A stretch of DNA of 64,000 nucleotides from Wenyingzhuangia gilva (GTDB lineage: Bacteria > Bacteroidota > Bacteroidia > Flavobacteriales > Flavobacteriaceae). The notes under the pieces are model-generated. The model had not been told where the DNA came from. It did no database searches and saw nothing but the letters and a program-made list of their open reading frames with translations. The stretch is from positions 1 through 64,000 of the forward strand of contig NZ_JAUMIT010000004.1 in the NCBI RefSeq assembly GCF_030519655.1, written 5' to 3'. Both the position numbers and the translations under genes were made by a program. Below are positions 33,801-42,886 of this stretch, piece by piece (position 1 is the stretch's first letter; each line of letters starts with the position of its first letter).

Positions 33801-34553
33801 TTGGTAGGTTATGTATTGTTTGATAAACAAGACGGTTTTGCAGAAACCAATGTGGTAGAAAATGCTCAGGATTTGATTCAACAAAAAATTGATTCGGGAA
33901 GTTTAACTGTTCCTAAAGGAATTAGTTATCAATTTACAGGGACATACGAAAATCAGGTAAGAGCAGAAAAAACCTTATCTTTTGTAGTGCCTTTGGCTTT
34001 GTTAATTATTTTCTTGATTTTGTATTTCCAGTTCAAATCAGTAGCAACTTCTTTCATGGTGTTTACAGGAATTACCGTGGCTTTTGCCGGAGGATTTATC
34101 ATGCTTTGGTTGTATGGTCAAGATTGGTTTTTAAACTTCAGCTTTTTTGGAGAAAACATTCGTGATTTGTTCAATATGAAAACCATCAATTTAAGTGTGG
34201 CGGTTTGGGTAGGTTTTATTGCTTTGTTTGGAATTGCTACCGATGATGGTGTGGTGATGGCTACTTATTTAACCCAAACTTTTGATAAAAACAATCCTAC
34301 TACGATTCAAGAAGTCCGAGCTTCTGCCATGTTTGCAGCAGAAAAAAGAATCAGACCTTGTTTGATGACTACCGTGACGACCATTTTGGCATTATTACCA
34401 GTATTGACTTCTACAGGTCGTGGAAGTGATATTATGATTCCTATGGCCATTCCAAGTTTTGGAGGAATGATTATAGATATCACCTCCTATTTTATTGTAC
34501 CAGTGTTGTTTAGCTGGAGAAAAGAAGTTCAACTTAAAAAAATGTTAAAATGA
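30831..34553 (+). CDS. cusA: CusA/CzcA-type heavy-metal efflux RND transporter
   Basis: Inner-membrane proton-driven pump of 1240 aa, longer than E. coli CusA (about 1050). The HME-RND features are GVKTIRSSSMFGFSSIYIIF near the N-terminus, the proton-relay helix AIAIGTMVDVGVILSEN, and MLQTGMRAPMGIKVKG in the periplasmic porter part. The extra length comes largely from inserted hydrophobic helices at ~535-640 and a ~230-residue second-half loop. Neighbours (CopA, CusB, HMA proteins) make Cu(I)/Ag(I) the likely substrate. The stop overlaps the start of the TolC gene by 4 bases (ATGA), so translation is coupled. Confidence 0.93.
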   Translation: MLNKSIKFLIENKLVVFLLLLIFIGWGIINAPFGWDTKILPSNPVAVDAIPDIGENQQIVFTKWDGRSPQDIEDQITYPLTTSLLGIPGVKTIRSSSMFGFSSIYIIFDEDVEFYWSRSRILEKLNSLPSGLLPNEVNPALGPDATGLGQVFWYTLEGRDKDGNVTGGWDLQELRTTQDYYVKYALSSASGVSEVASIGGYVQEYQIDVQPELLRQYNIDLQTVVKAVKQSNKDIGAQTLEINKVEYLVRGLGYVKSISDIENAVVTSKDFRSIRVKDIAKVHLGPAARRGILDKEGAEVVGGVVVARYGANPLEVINNTKEKIKELSKGLPSKVLKDGRTSQLTIVPFYDRSELIQETLGTLNEALTLEILITILVIVVMVNNLRASILISGLLPVAVLMVFVAMKICGIDANIVALSGIAIAIGTMVDVGVILSENIIRHLDENKEKLAINTVVYNATKEISGAIVTAVLTTIISFIPVFTMIGAEGKLFRPLAFTKTFALTASLIVALFLIPPFAAYLFKKTEIKKKAQKSIQFLLLVIGLVGVIYGTYLGFVLIGFAIITLLNLFDKIKSNLVSKLHMYLISITIVILLTEFWRPLGIDKNLFLNFLFVAILCFGILGVFALLRKYYSAILTWALHHKILFLSIPTTIVICGFIIMKNTGKEFMPSLNEGSFLLMPTSMPHAGVEENKRVLQQLDMAVANIPEIETVVGKAGRTESSLDPAPLSMYENIIQYKSEYQLNSQGKRQKYKIDENDFFVLKSGRLATDGSEKFKDIQGSKYASFVNKDELIPDEDGAFYRNWRTNIKSPDDIWNEIVKVTKLPGVTSAPKLQPIETRLVMLQTGMRAPMGIKVKGNNLKEIQAFGEQLETILKEAEGVKKEAVFADRIVGKPYLLIDIDREKIARYGVSIEEVQEVLKVAVGGMEITQTVEGRERYGVRVRYPRELRSNPEDLKKIYIPVASGKPVPLSEMASIRYEQGPQVIKSEDTFLVGYVLFDKQDGFAETNVVENAQDLIQQKIDSGSLTVPKGISYQFTGTYENQVRAEKTLSFVVPLALLIIFLILYFQFKSVATSFMVFTGITVAFAGGFIMLWLYGQDWFLNFSFFGENIRDLFNMKTINLSVAVWVGFIALFGIATDDGVVMATYLTQTFDKNNPTTIQEVRASAMFAAEKRIRPCLMTTVTTILALLPVLTSTGRGSDIMIPMAIPSFGGMIIDITSYFIVPVLFSWRKEVQLKKMLK

Positions 34554-35764
34554 AAAATATAGCTATTATTTTGTTTTTCACTTTTCACTTCGCAAGTGGA
34601 CAAGATTTGCAATCATATATTTCAGAGGCTTTACAAAACAATCCAACCATTCAGAAGTTTGAATTGAAGCATGAGTTGATGCAAGAAAAAACCAATGAAG
34701 TTAACAGTATTCCAAACACAGAATTTGGTGTAGGTTATTTTGTGAGCAAGCCAGAAACTAGGGTGGGAGCACAAGATTTTAAACTGTCTGCAAAGCAAAT
34801 GTTTCCTTGGTTTGGAACCATTACTTCTAGACAAAATTATGCAAATTCCGTAGCAGCAGTTTCTTTTGAAGATATTGCCATCGCCAAGAGAAAATTGGTG
34901 TCAGAAGTATATCAATCTTATTATAATTTATACACGCTTAAAGAAAAAAATAATATTGTTGATGAAAATTTAGAACTGTTAAAAGTATATGAAACCATGG
35001 CCTTGGCCTCTGTAGAATCAGGAAAAGCAACAGCAGTACAAGTGCTAAGAATTCAGATGAGAGAAAATGAATTGATTGCTTTAAAACAAGAGTTGTTAGA
35101 AACTTTTGCATCGGAAAAAACGGTTTTTGCCAAATTATTGAACAGAAGTCATCCTGATGGTATTTCAGTCGTTGATACATTGTTTATTCCAAAAGAAGAA
35201 ATGGTTGTGTTAGATTCTTTAAGTATTCACCCAGAGTTGGTTAAGTTTGATAAATTATATACTTCTGTGGAAAAATCAGAATTATTGAATCAAAAAGACA
35301 AAGCACCTATGATTGGTGTTGGTTTGGATTATATATCGGTCACAGAAAGACCCAATATGACTTTGGCAGACAATGGAAAAGATATTTTAATGCCTATGCT
35401 AACGGTGTCAATTCCTATTTTTAATAAAAAATACAGTTCTAAAACCAAGCAAAATGAGTTAGCTCAGCAAGAAATTTTATCTCAAAAAAACGAAAGACAA
35501 AATGAGTTAGAAAGCTTGTTAAGTAAAGCAGTACACGAAAAAGCATCGGCAAGAATTAATTATGAAATGCAAGTAGAGAACATCACCAAAACTAGAAATG
35601 CCGAAGAAATTCTCATCAAAAAATATGAGACAGAAAATATTGATTTTTATGAGGTGTTAGATTTACAACAATTGCAATTAAAGTTTCAAATGAATCAGAT
35701 AGAAGCTTTGAGAAAGTACTTTATGGCAGAGACCATCATTAACTATTTAAGTGCTAAAAAATGA
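34550..35764 (+). CDS. TolC-family outer-membrane efflux protein
   Basis: The 404-aa protein begins with a signal peptide (KNIAIILFFTFHFASGQ) and shows the OEP repeat organisation: two long helical segments, LVSEVYQSYYNLYTLKEKNN and its second-half counterpart KASARINYEMQVENITKT, each flanked by short beta parts. It would form the outer-membrane channel of the CusA-CusB pump. It overlaps cusA by 4 bases at its start and the regulator gene by 4 bases at its end, so all three are translated as one block. Confidence 0.92.
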   Translation: MKNIAIILFFTFHFASGQDLQSYISEALQNNPTIQKFELKHELMQEKTNEVNSIPNTEFGVGYFVSKPETRVGAQDFKLSAKQMFPWFGTITSRQNYANSVAAVSFEDIAIAKRKLVSEVYQSYYNLYTLKEKNNIVDENLELLKVYETMALASVESGKATAVQVLRIQMRENELIALKQELLETFASEKTVFAKLLNRSHPDGISVVDTLFIPKEEMVVLDSLSIHPELVKFDKLYTSVEKSELLNQKDKAPMIGVGLDYISVTERPNMTLADNGKDILMPMLTVSIPIFNKKYSSKTKQNELAQQEILSQKNERQNELESLLSKAVHEKASARINYEMQVENITKTRNAEEILIKKYETENIDFYEVLDLQQLQLKFQMNQIEALRKYFMAETIINYLSAKK

Positions 35765-36318
35765 GAAAACATCTTTACATAAAAAACATGGTTTGCGATC
35801 GATGTAAATCTACCTTAAAGAATGAAATCGAAAAGTTAGGGGTTCATATTTATAGTATTGAATTAGGTGAGATTTTGATTGATGAGGTGGAAGATACCGT
35901 TTTGACTCAAATAGAAAATGCTATCAAAAAAAACGGTTTTGAATTGGTTAAAGAAGAATCAGATTTGTTGATAGAGCAAATCAAAGCCATTTTAATTGAA
36001 CGATTAGAGAAAGGAGTGGATGCAAATTTATCAGAAGAAATTGCTTTAAAACTTCACAAAGATTATTCGTGGGTAAGTAAGTTGTTTAGTAAAAAAATGG
36101 GGATGACGATAGAGAAGTTTTACATCAATTTAAAAATAGAAAAAGCCAAGGAATATTTGCAATTGAGCGATTTAAATTTTTCGGAAATTGCTTATGGTTT
36201 GAACTATAAATCTAGCAGTCATTTGGCAAAACAATTTAAATCTATTACAGGAATGTCTATGAGTGAATATAAAAATTCAAAGCAATGGAATAGGAAAAAT
36301 TTTGACAAAATTATATAA
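35761..36318 (+). CDS. HMA-like domain / AraC-type HTH regulator
   Basis: The 185-aa protein couples a short metal-domain-like N-terminus to a DNA-binding C-terminus. Residues 1-~75 look like a heavy-metal-associated ferredoxin-like fold with a CxxC loop (MVCDRCKSTLKNEIEKLGV). Residues ~85-185 are an AraC/XylS double HTH: SWVSKLFSKKMGMTIEKFY and FSEIAYGLNYKSSSHLAKQF. It probably senses Cu(I)/Ag(I) with the two cysteines and controls this operon; the sensing role is inference. Its gene overlaps tolC by 4 bases, and 61 bases separate it from copA. Confidence 0.88.
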   Translation: MRKHLYIKNMVCDRCKSTLKNEIEKLGVHIYSIELGEILIDEVEDTVLTQIENAIKKNGFELVKEESDLLIEQIKAILIERLEKGVDANLSEEIALKLHKDYSWVSKLFSKKMGMTIEKFYINLKIEKAKEYLQLSDLNFSEIAYGLNYKSSSHLAKQFKSITGMSMSEYKNSKQWNRKNFDKII

Positions 36319-36379
36319 ACATTTACCAGAATGGTCATAAGAGATTAGCGTATCGATGTATAACTTTATATAATAAAAG

Positions 36380-38902
36380 ATGAACGAGATGATACATACT
36401 TACCATATAAAAGGAATGAGTTGTAATGGTTGTAAAAATCATGTGCAAGAAGCTTTAAACACTGTAAATGGAGTAAAAAAAGCTACGGTAGATTTAGAGC
36501 AAGCCACAGCAACCATAGAAATGGAAAGGCATATTAAACTACAGACTTTTCAAGAAAAATTGAGTAGTACTGGGAATTATAGCATTCATTTACTAGAAGA
36601 AAAAACAGCTTGTTGTTCCTCTGCACGTGAAGAGGCATCAGAAAAAATCAAAGAAAAACAAAAAGGAAAAGGAACAGGTGTTTATTATTGTCCAATGCAT
36701 TGTGAAGGAGATAAAACCTATGACAAAGCAGGAGATTGTCCTGTTTGCGGAATGGATTTGGTAGAAGAGGTAAGTTTGGAAAATAAAGCAAGTCAATTTA
36801 CCTGTCCTATGCATCCAGAAGTGATGAGTGATGAACCTAGTGCTTGTCCAAAATGTGGAATGGATTTGGTTCCTGTAGAAGCAGATGTTTCTGAGGAAGA
36901 GAAAACCTATAAAAAGTTGTTACATAAATTTTGGATTGCAGTAGGATTTACGTTACCAATATTCATGATTGCAATGTCAGACATGTTGAATAAGAATCCG
37001 TTGTACACTATTTTTTCTCAAAAAACATGGAATTATTTTCAATTAATATTTTCTATTCCTGTTGTTTTTTATGCTACTTGGATGTTTTTTGAACGTGCCT
37101 ACAAATCCATCAAAACCATGAATTTAAACATGTTTACTTTGGTGGGGATTGGTTCTGGAATTGCGTGGTTATTTAGTTTGGTGGCTTTGTTTATACCCAA
37201 TGTTTTTCCGAATGAATTTAAAACAGTTGAAGGAAATGTATATGTGTATTTTGAAGCGACTACCGTCATTTTAACCTTGGTTTTGTTAGGGCAATTGTTA
37301 GAAGCAAGAGCTCATAGTAAAACCAATGGAGCCATTAAAGCCTTGTTAAAATTAGTGCCTGCAACGGCAACTTTGGTTAAAGATGGAGAAGACAAAACCA
37401 TTGCCATTGATAAAATTAACAAAGGCGATGTGTTAAGAGTAAAACCAGGAGAGAAAATACCTGTAGATGGATTTATTTCTAAAGGACAAACCTCTGTAGA
37501 CGAATCTATGATTACAGGAGAACCTATTCCTGTAGATAAAAAAGAAGAGGACAAAGTAAGTGCAGGAACCATTAATGGGAATACTTCGTTTTTAATGACA
37601 GCTGAAAAAGTGGGTGGAGATACTTTGTTGTCTCAAATTATTCACATGGTAAACAATGCGAGTAAATCCAAAGCACCTATACAGAAATTGGCAGATAGAA
37701 TTTCCAAATATTTTGTGCCAATTGTGATTGCTGCTTCCCTTATCACTTTTGTGATTTGGGCTATTTACGGACCAGAACCGGCTTATGTTTATGCTTTTGT
37801 AAATGCCATTGCCGTATTAATTATTGCTTGTCCTTGTGCTTTAGGATTGGCCACTCCAATGTCTGTAATGGTCGGTGTAGGTAGAGGAGCACAATCTGGA
37901 GTGTTAATTAAAAATGCGGAAGCTTTAGAAAAAATGAATAAAGTAGATGTGTTAATTGTTGATAAAACAGGAACTATTACAGAAGGAAAACCATCAGTAG
38001 AAAATGTAGTGGTTTTTGAAGAGTCAAGAAAAGAAAACATTACCATGATGATTGCTTCCTTAAATCAATACAGTGAGCATTCTTTGGCAACTGCTGTGGT
38101 AGATTATGCTAAAGATCAACACATAAAATTAGTAGAAGTAGAAGATTTTGATGCTATTTCAGGAAAAGGAGTGCTTGGTAAGATTGATAAAAAACAGGTA
38201 GCCTTAGGAAACGATCGTTTGTTGGCACAATTGTCCATTGAAATTCCAAAAGAGATTCAAGAGCAAGTAGTTGAAAAACAAGAGCAAGGTAAAACGGTTT
38301 CATATATTGCTATAGATAAAAAAATAGTTGGATTTGTAGTTATTTATGATGTCATTAAAAAAAGCAGTAAACAAGCCATTACGACTTTACAAAACAAAGG
38401 AATTGAAGTGATCATGTTAACGGGGGATAATATAAACACAGCTAAATCAGTAGCGGAAACCTTAAACTTAAAACATTTTAAAGCTTCTTGTTTGCCAGAG
38501 GATAAATTGAATGAAATTAAAAAATACCAAGAGCAAGGAAAAATAGTGGCCATGGCGGGTGATGGAATTAATGATGCTCCTGCGTTGGCACAAGCTGATA
38601 TAGGAATTGCTATGGGAACAGGAACTGATGTGGCGATTGAAAGTGCAACGATTACTTTGGTAAAAGGGGATTTAGATGGCATTGTAAAAGCCAAAGAATT
38701 AAGTACAGGCGTACTTAAAAATATCAAAGAGAATTTGTTTTTTGCCTTTGTTTATAATGTGATTGGAGTGCCTGTAGCGGCTGGAGTTTTATATCCATTT
38801 TTTGGCTTGTTATTATCGCCTATGATTGCAGCAGTGGCCATGAGTTTTAGTTCAGTATCGGTAATTACAAATGCCTTAAGATTAAGAAATTTAAAAATTT
38901 AA
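36380..38902 (+). CDS. copA: Copper-translocating P1B-type ATPase
   Basis: Exports Cu(I) from the cytosol to the periplasm. The 840-aa chain has an HMA domain (GMSCNGC, C15/C18), two heavy-metal-binding CPMH...CxxCGMDL domains at ~95-120 and ~137-162, then eight transmembrane helices. The ion-binding CPC is C484-P-C486, the phosphorylated aspartate D528 in DKTGTITEG, with TGEP and [10 protein letters not shown]. These define the CopA (P1B-1) type. The CusB start lies one base after the stop, so the pair is translationally linked. Confidence 0.96.
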   Translation: MNEMIHTYHIKGMSCNGCKNHVQEALNTVNGVKKATVDLEQATATIEMERHIKLQTFQEKLSSTGNYSIHLLEEKTACCSSAREEASEKIKEKQKGKGTGVYYCPMHCEGDKTYDKAGDCPVCGMDLVEEVSLENKASQFTCPMHPEVMSDEPSACPKCGMDLVPVEADVSEEEKTYKKLLHKFWIAVGFTLPIFMIAMSDMLNKNPLYTIFSQKTWNYFQLIFSIPVVFYATWMFFERAYKSIKTMNLNMFTLVGIGSGIAWLFSLVALFIPNVFPNEFKTVEGNVYVYFEATTVILTLVLLGQLLEARAHSKTNGAIKALLKLVPATATLVKDGEDKTIAIDKINKGDVLRVKPGEKIPVDGFISKGQTSVDESMITGEPIPVDKKEEDKVSAGTINGNTSFLMTAEKVGGDTLLSQIIHMVNNASKSKAPIQKLADRISKYFVPIVIAASLITFVIWAIYGPEPAYVYAFVNAIAVLIIACPCALGLATPMSVMVGVGRGAQSGVLIKNAEALEKMNKVDVLIVDKTGTITEGKPSVENVVVFEESRKENITMMIASLNQYSEHSLATAVVDYAKDQHIKLVEVEDFDAISGKGVLGKIDKKQVALGNDRLLAQLSIEIPKEIQEQVVEKQEQGKTVSYIAIDKKIVGFVVIYDVIKKSSKQAITTLQNKGIEVIMLTGDNINTAKSVAETLNLKHFKASCLPEDKLNEIKKYQEQGKIVAMAGDGINDAPALAQADIGIAMGTGTDVAIESATITLVKGDLDGIVKAKELSTGVLKNIKENLFFAFVYNVIGVPVAAGVLYPFFGLLLSPMIAAVAMSFSSVSVITNALRLRNLKI

Positions 38903-38903
38903 A

Positions 38904-40178
38904 ATGAAAAAATACGTTGTATACATATTGCTTATAGCATTAGGAGTGTTATTAGGTAGAGTGTTGTTTAGTGTAACAAATAATAATACAGAAAAACATG
39001 AGCATTCTTCTGTAAAACATGAAAAACAAATGTGGACTTGTTCCATGGATCCTAGTGTGATGAAATCTGAACCTGGAGATTGTCCTATTTGTGGTATGGA
39101 TTTAATTCCAATAACTGTTAGTGATGAAGAGGAGGAAGCAATAAATCCCAATCAATTTAAAATGACAAAAAACGCCATAGCTTTGGCAGATGTTGAAACC
39201 ATAGTAGTTGGAAATAGTCAAAGAGAGGAGAAAAATGTTGTTTTGTCTGGATTGATTTCAGAAAACAAAGACAAAACAGCCACACAATCTGCCCATTTTG
39301 ATGGACGTATTGAAAAATTATATGTTAGCTCATTAGGACAGATGGTTACCAAAGGTCAACCTGTTGCAGAGGTGTATGCTCCAGAGTTGATTACGGCTCA
39401 ACAAGAATTAATCATAGCAGCTAAAACTAAAGACAATCAACCATTATTATATAATGCAGTAAGAAATAAATTTAAAAATTGGCAGATACACACTCATCAG
39501 TTAGATGAGATTGAAAAAAACGGAAAAGTAAAAACCAATTTAATGATTTATGCCCATGTGTCTGGAGTAATCACAGAAATTTCGGTTGATCTTGGAGGAC
39601 ATATTATGACGGGGAAACCTATTTTTAAAGTGGCTGATTTAAGTACCGTTTGGGCAAATTTTGATGTGTATGAAAATCAATTGTCATTGTTTAAAGTGGG
39701 ACAAGAAATTGACATTACCACCAAATCTGCTCAAGGAAAAACAGTCAAAGGAAAGGTTGATTTTATCGATCCTATTTTAGATGAACGAACAAGAACGGTA
39801 AGTTTAAGAGTGGTGATGGATAACAAAAATAGATTATTAAAACCTGGAATGTTTGTTGAAGGAACTATTGAAAATCATATGGAAGCATCTCAACAAATAC
39901 AAGTTCCAGAAACGGCTGTGTTGTGGACCGGAAAAAGATCTATTGTGTATGTGAAAGTTGAAAATGAAGCTCCTGTTTTTGAGTTGAGAGAAGTGACTTT
40001 GGGAAGTAAAGTAGGAAACTATTATATTATTTTAGACGGACTACATAGTGGTGAAGAAATTGTAAGTAAAGGAACTTTTACCATTGATGCTGCTGCACAG
40101 TTGCAAGGAAAAAAATCGATGATGAATTCCGATGGAGATACCGATTCAAGCTCCCATGAAATGCATATGAATCATTAA
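38904..40178 (+). CDS. cusB: CusB-type periplasmic adaptor with heavy-metal-binding domain
   Basis: Membrane-fusion protein linking CusA to TolC. The 424-aa protein has an N-terminal anchor (VVYILLIALGVLLGRVLF), a metal-binding domain WTCSMDPSVMKSEPGDCPIC followed by GMDL at ~44-70, then the barrel-sandwich/lipoyl and beta-barrel domains (RIEKLYVSSLGQMVTKGQPV, VSGVITEISVDLGGHI, ILDERTRTVSLRVVMDNKN). The C-terminus is rich in His/Met (SSHEMHMNH), a likely extra copper site. Its metal-binding domain is like those in the neighbouring CopA. Confidence 0.94.
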   Translation: MKKYVVYILLIALGVLLGRVLFSVTNNNTEKHEHSSVKHEKQMWTCSMDPSVMKSEPGDCPICGMDLIPITVSDEEEEAINPNQFKMTKNAIALADVETIVVGNSQREEKNVVLSGLISENKDKTATQSAHFDGRIEKLYVSSLGQMVTKGQPVAEVYAPELITAQQELIIAAKTKDNQPLLYNAVRNKFKNWQIHTHQLDEIEKNGKVKTNLMIYAHVSGVITEISVDLGGHIMTGKPIFKVADLSTVWANFDVYENQLSLFKVGQEIDITTKSAQGKTVKGKVDFIDPILDERTRTVSLRVVMDNKNRLLKPGMFVEGTIENHMEASQQIQVPETAVLWTGKRSIVYVKVENEAPVFELREVTLGSKVGNYYIILDGLHSGEEIVSKGTFTIDAAAQLQGKKSMMNSDGDTDSSSHEMHMNH

Positions 40179-40211
40179 ATAAAAATCAATAACTTTTAAA
40201 TAAAAATAAAA

Positions 40212-40592
40212 ATGAGAAAATTAGTTTTAAGTGCCTTATTTATAGGCTTGATGACAGTAGTAAGTTGTGGAAGCAAATCAGAAAAAAAAGCAGCTGTAGT
40301 AAGTGAGAATACCACAAGTATGAATGTAGGTGTTCGTGGTAATTGTGCCATGTGTAAACATACCATAGAAACGGCAGCTAAAGATGTAGATGGAGTAGTA
40401 ACAGCGGATTGGAGTGTTGAAAAGAAAAAGATTGAAGTAAGTTATGACAAAACAAAAACCAACCAAGCAGCAATAGAAAAAGCCATTGCTGAGTCTGGTT
40501 ACGATACTGAAAATGTAGCAAGTAACGGGGCTTCGTATGAAAAGTTACCAGGTTGTTGTCAGTACGACCACAGTATGGAAATGAATCAATAA
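40212..40592 (+). CDS. Periplasmic HMA-domain lipoprotein
   Basis: The 126-aa protein has a lipoprotein signal (LVLSALFIGLMTVVSC) and a heavy-metal-associated domain with the metal loop GNCAMCKHTIE and AIAESGYDTENVA. The tail ends in GCCQYDHSMEMNQ, another potential Cu site with Cys, His and Met. It probably carries Cu(I)/Ag(I) in the periplasm, between CopA and the CusBA pump. Last gene of the operon, before a shared terminator. Confidence 0.88.
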   Translation: MRKLVLSALFIGLMTVVSCGSKSEKKAAVVSENTTSMNVGVRGNCAMCKHTIETAAKDVDGVVTADWSVEKKKIEVSYDKTKTNQAAIEKAIAESGYDTENVASNGASYEKLPGCCQYDHSMEMNQ

Positions 40593-40597
40593 TTATA

Positions 40598-40629
40598 AAG
40601 GCGATATTATTAAATATCGCCTTTTTTTA
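40598..40629. terminator. Bidirectional terminator: copper operon / PepSY gene
   Basis: An 11-bp perfect stem (40598-40608 with 40613-40623), four-base loop, T-run on the plus side. The minus-strand PepSY gene's stop codon (40627-40629) lies at its foot, so it separates convergent transcripts. Confidence 0.85.
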
Positions 40630-42165
40630 TTTCTTTAATTTGCTACCAACCCAAAGTGTGATAAGTGATAAACAAATCCAAAAAACATCTATAAAAAATA
40701 ATTGATATTGATGATTTTGAAATGTATTCCAAATCCAATTTCCTGTACAAATACCATTAGCAACAGGAATACATAAACCTATATAACTTCCTAGTTTTAA
40801 AGTCCACTTATTAGTAAAGTAGATATCTTTTTTTACAATGAAAAATACGGTAAATAACAGCCATCCTATAAAGTAAAATGTATAAATAAAAGATTGACTC
40901 ATAGATGCAGCAAATACTTTAACCACAATAAAAGACAATGCAGTAATAGGATACATACTTAAGCAAATAGCTAAGTAAACAATTACTACTTTTTTGTTAA
41001 AGCGTTTTCTTTTTTCGGGCACATTCTTTTTATCTCTGGCAATCAACCAAATCATGACTCCAGAAATAATCACAAAACAAGAAGTCAATCCCAGTAAAAA
41101 ACTGATGATTTTTAGCAAATAGCCACCATAATCAGCAAAATGAATTCTATAAAGAATACTCTTAACACTCTCTAAATAAGAAGTTGTTTCTTCTGGTTTT
41201 TTCTGAAATACAACTTTCTGACTGGTTACGTTGTAAGTTATTTTTCCAAATCCATTAAATTTTAAACTTCTATCTGAATGTCCTTCAAAAGTGATATGTT
41301 CATTAGTATCTCCAAAATTTTGAATCAATATTTTAGTAACGTTAAAAGAAGGCCATTGTTTTTGTAGCTCCTTTAAATAAAGGTTGTAATCAACTACTTT
41401 TTCTGTTTTTTGTTGATGAAAAGTGTAATCGGTAGGAGTATAGCCCAAATCTTCATACAATTCTTGTTGATTTCCATTGTAAATCACCATCACATTGGGA
41501 GCCACCAAAAGTAATTTAATCATAAAAAAAGCTCCGGTAACGGCATAAACAAATTGAAAAGGCAAACCTATCATTCCTAAAGCAGTATGGGCATCTGTCC
41601 ACATAGCTTTTAATTTTGCCAAAGGTCTAAATACATAAAAATTAGAAATGATTTTTTTCCAGTGAATTAAGACCCCTGTAATGATGGCAAATAAGAAAAA
41701 GAAAGCCGTAAAACCTGATAAATAATAACCTACAGGATATTTAATTTGCGCTAAAAAATGCAATCGATATAAAAATTCTCCTAAAGAATAAGAGTCGATA
41801 TAGTTGTGTTGACTAAAATTTTGAGTATCTAAATAAAAGAAAGCACTTTGCTTGGCTTCTTTAGTTGCCAAAGTATCTTTGGTAGCAGAAATGGAAACAT
41901 TTACCCTTCTTTCATGTCCGTGTTTTACAAAAGTCACATCACTCCCAAATAGACTTTTAGTTTTCTGAATGGTATCAATTGCTTGGTTGATGTCAAAAGA
42001 AATATTTTCGGAAACTTTTGTGCTTTCATTTCTTTCCCAATTAATGATATCATCTCTAAAAAAAGAAAAAGACCCCGCAAAAAAGATGATGTATAAAACC
42101 ACACTAATTACAATTCCGCTAACGGTGTGTGTGTGAAATAAAATATTGTGTTTTCTATTATCCAT
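40627..42165 (-). CDS. PepSY-associated transmembrane protein (ferric-reductase-like)
   Basis: The 512-aa membrane protein fits the PepSY_TM family. It has an N-terminal helix (SGIVISVVLYIIFFAGSFSFF), PepSY-like periplasmic parts and further helices with conserved histidines (LHFLAQIKYPVGYYLSGFTA, DAHTALGMIGLPFQFVYAVTG, RIHFADYGGYLLKIISFLL) that probably bind haem. Family members accompany TonB siderophore receptors and may reduce imported ferric-siderophore at the inner membrane. The gene is in a minus-strand set with two small membrane proteins, 4 bases after the nearer one. Confidence 0.88.
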   Translation of the reverse strand: MDNRKHNILFHTHTVSGIVISVVLYIIFFAGSFSFFRDDIINWERNESTKVSENISFDINQAIDTIQKTKSLFGSDVTFVKHGHERRVNVSISATKDTLATKEAKQSAFFYLDTQNFSQHNYIDSYSLGEFLYRLHFLAQIKYPVGYYLSGFTAFFFLFAIITGVLIHWKKIISNFYVFRPLAKLKAMWTDAHTALGMIGLPFQFVYAVTGAFFMIKLLLVAPNVMVIYNGNQQELYEDLGYTPTDYTFHQQKTEKVVDYNLYLKELQKQWPSFNVTKILIQNFGDTNEHITFEGHSDRSLKFNGFGKITYNVTSQKVVFQKKPEETTSYLESVKSILYRIHFADYGGYLLKIISFLLGLTSCFVIISGVMIWLIARDKKNVPEKRKRFNKKVVIVYLAICLSMYPITALSFIVVKVFAASMSQSFIYTFYFIGWLLFTVFFIVKKDIYFTNKWTLKLGSYIGLCIPVANGICTGNWIWNTFQNHQYQLFFIDVFWICLSLITLWVGSKLKK

Positions 42166-42169
42166 AAAT

Positions 42170-42469
42170 TTATTGAATAGGAAAGTAAAGCTTACTTAAG
42201 TAAATAATACTAGAAAAGATGAAAGAAATGAAAAGATAGATTCCCCAAATTTTCCATCCATTTTTTGCTAAAAAAGCTAAAACTAACAAAGTTGTCCAAA
42301 GAATAAAGCCCGTAAAAGTTGCTGTAATAATTACGTTTACGTGGTTAAACCAATAACAAATAGCTAAATGAAAGGTGATGCTAACAAGATAACCTCCTAA
42401 AATTCCTGCTGATATTTTTGCAAAACGTTGCCAGTTGGATGCGGTTAAATATTTTGGATTTGCAGGCAT
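42170..42469 (-). CDS. Small three-helix membrane protein in iron locus
   Basis: The 99-aa protein has three predicted transmembrane segments (KISAGILGGYLVSITFHLAI, VIITATFTGFILWTTLLVL, IWGIYLFISFIFSSIIYLS). It resembles the DUF3649-type small proteins found beside PepSY_TM and siderophore receptor genes, but I cannot assign it firmly. Spacing of 4 bases to the PepSY gene and 1 base to the next one indicates a tight operon. Confidence 0.72.
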   Translation of the reverse strand: MPANPKYLTASNWQRFAKISAGILGGYLVSITFHLAICYWFNHVNVIITATFTGFILWTTLLVLAFLAKNGWKIWGIYLFISFIFSSIIYLSKLYFPIQ

Positions 42470-42470
42470 T

Positions 42471-42815
42471 TTAAATAGAAGTTATTTGTTGAAACCATTC
42501 AATTAAAAAACATAAAACAAAGGCAATGCAAATGTTTTTATATGTAATGAGTTGCAAAGGTGTTAGTAAAACAATCAAGCCTCCAATAGTCATAAAACCA
42601 ATCACGTTGAATAAGATTCCGACACAAAAACCTAATTGATCTATTGAGATGATAAAACTTATCAGCATAAGCATCAATCCTATCTTTTTTGCTAAAGATG
42701 GATGTGCTTGAATGTTTTTTTCGAATCTTAAATTAGAGACGATATTTATCCTCTTGGTGGTGACATAGAAAATATAAAAAGTAAAAAAGAGGAGTATGAT
42801 TAAAATTGAAATCAT
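42471..42815 (-). CDS. Small membrane protein in iron locus
   Basis: The 114-aa protein is almost wholly hydrophobic, with helices at ~2-20, ~45-65, ~65-90 and ~90-110. A short basic loop (RFEKNIQAHPSLAKK) follows the first helix. It may correspond to the DUF3325-type partner often beside DUF3649 and PepSY_TM genes; this is by context only. First of three tightly packed minus-strand genes. Confidence 0.68.
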   Translation of the reverse strand: MISILIILLFFTFYIFYVTTKRINIVSNLRFEKNIQAHPSLAKKIGLMLMLISFIISIDQLGFCVGILFNVIGFMTIGGLIVLLTPLQLITYKNICIAFVLCFLIEWFQQITSI

Positions 42816-42833
42816 ATATTTTAAAAAATTATA

Positions 42834-42869
42834 ATATCCCTAAGAGTCATAACAAACTCTTAGGGATAT
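42834..42869 (-). terminator. Terminator after DUF4198 gene
   Basis: A 14-bp perfect stem (42834-42847 with 42856-42869) with an eight-base loop lies 18 bases after the DUF4198 stop on the minus strand, with a T-rich exit. It separates the receptor-DUF4198 pair from the PepSY set, though read-through is possible; the plus-strand side also has a T-run. Confidence 0.8.
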
Positions 42870-42886
42870 TTTTTTAATAATTGAGT

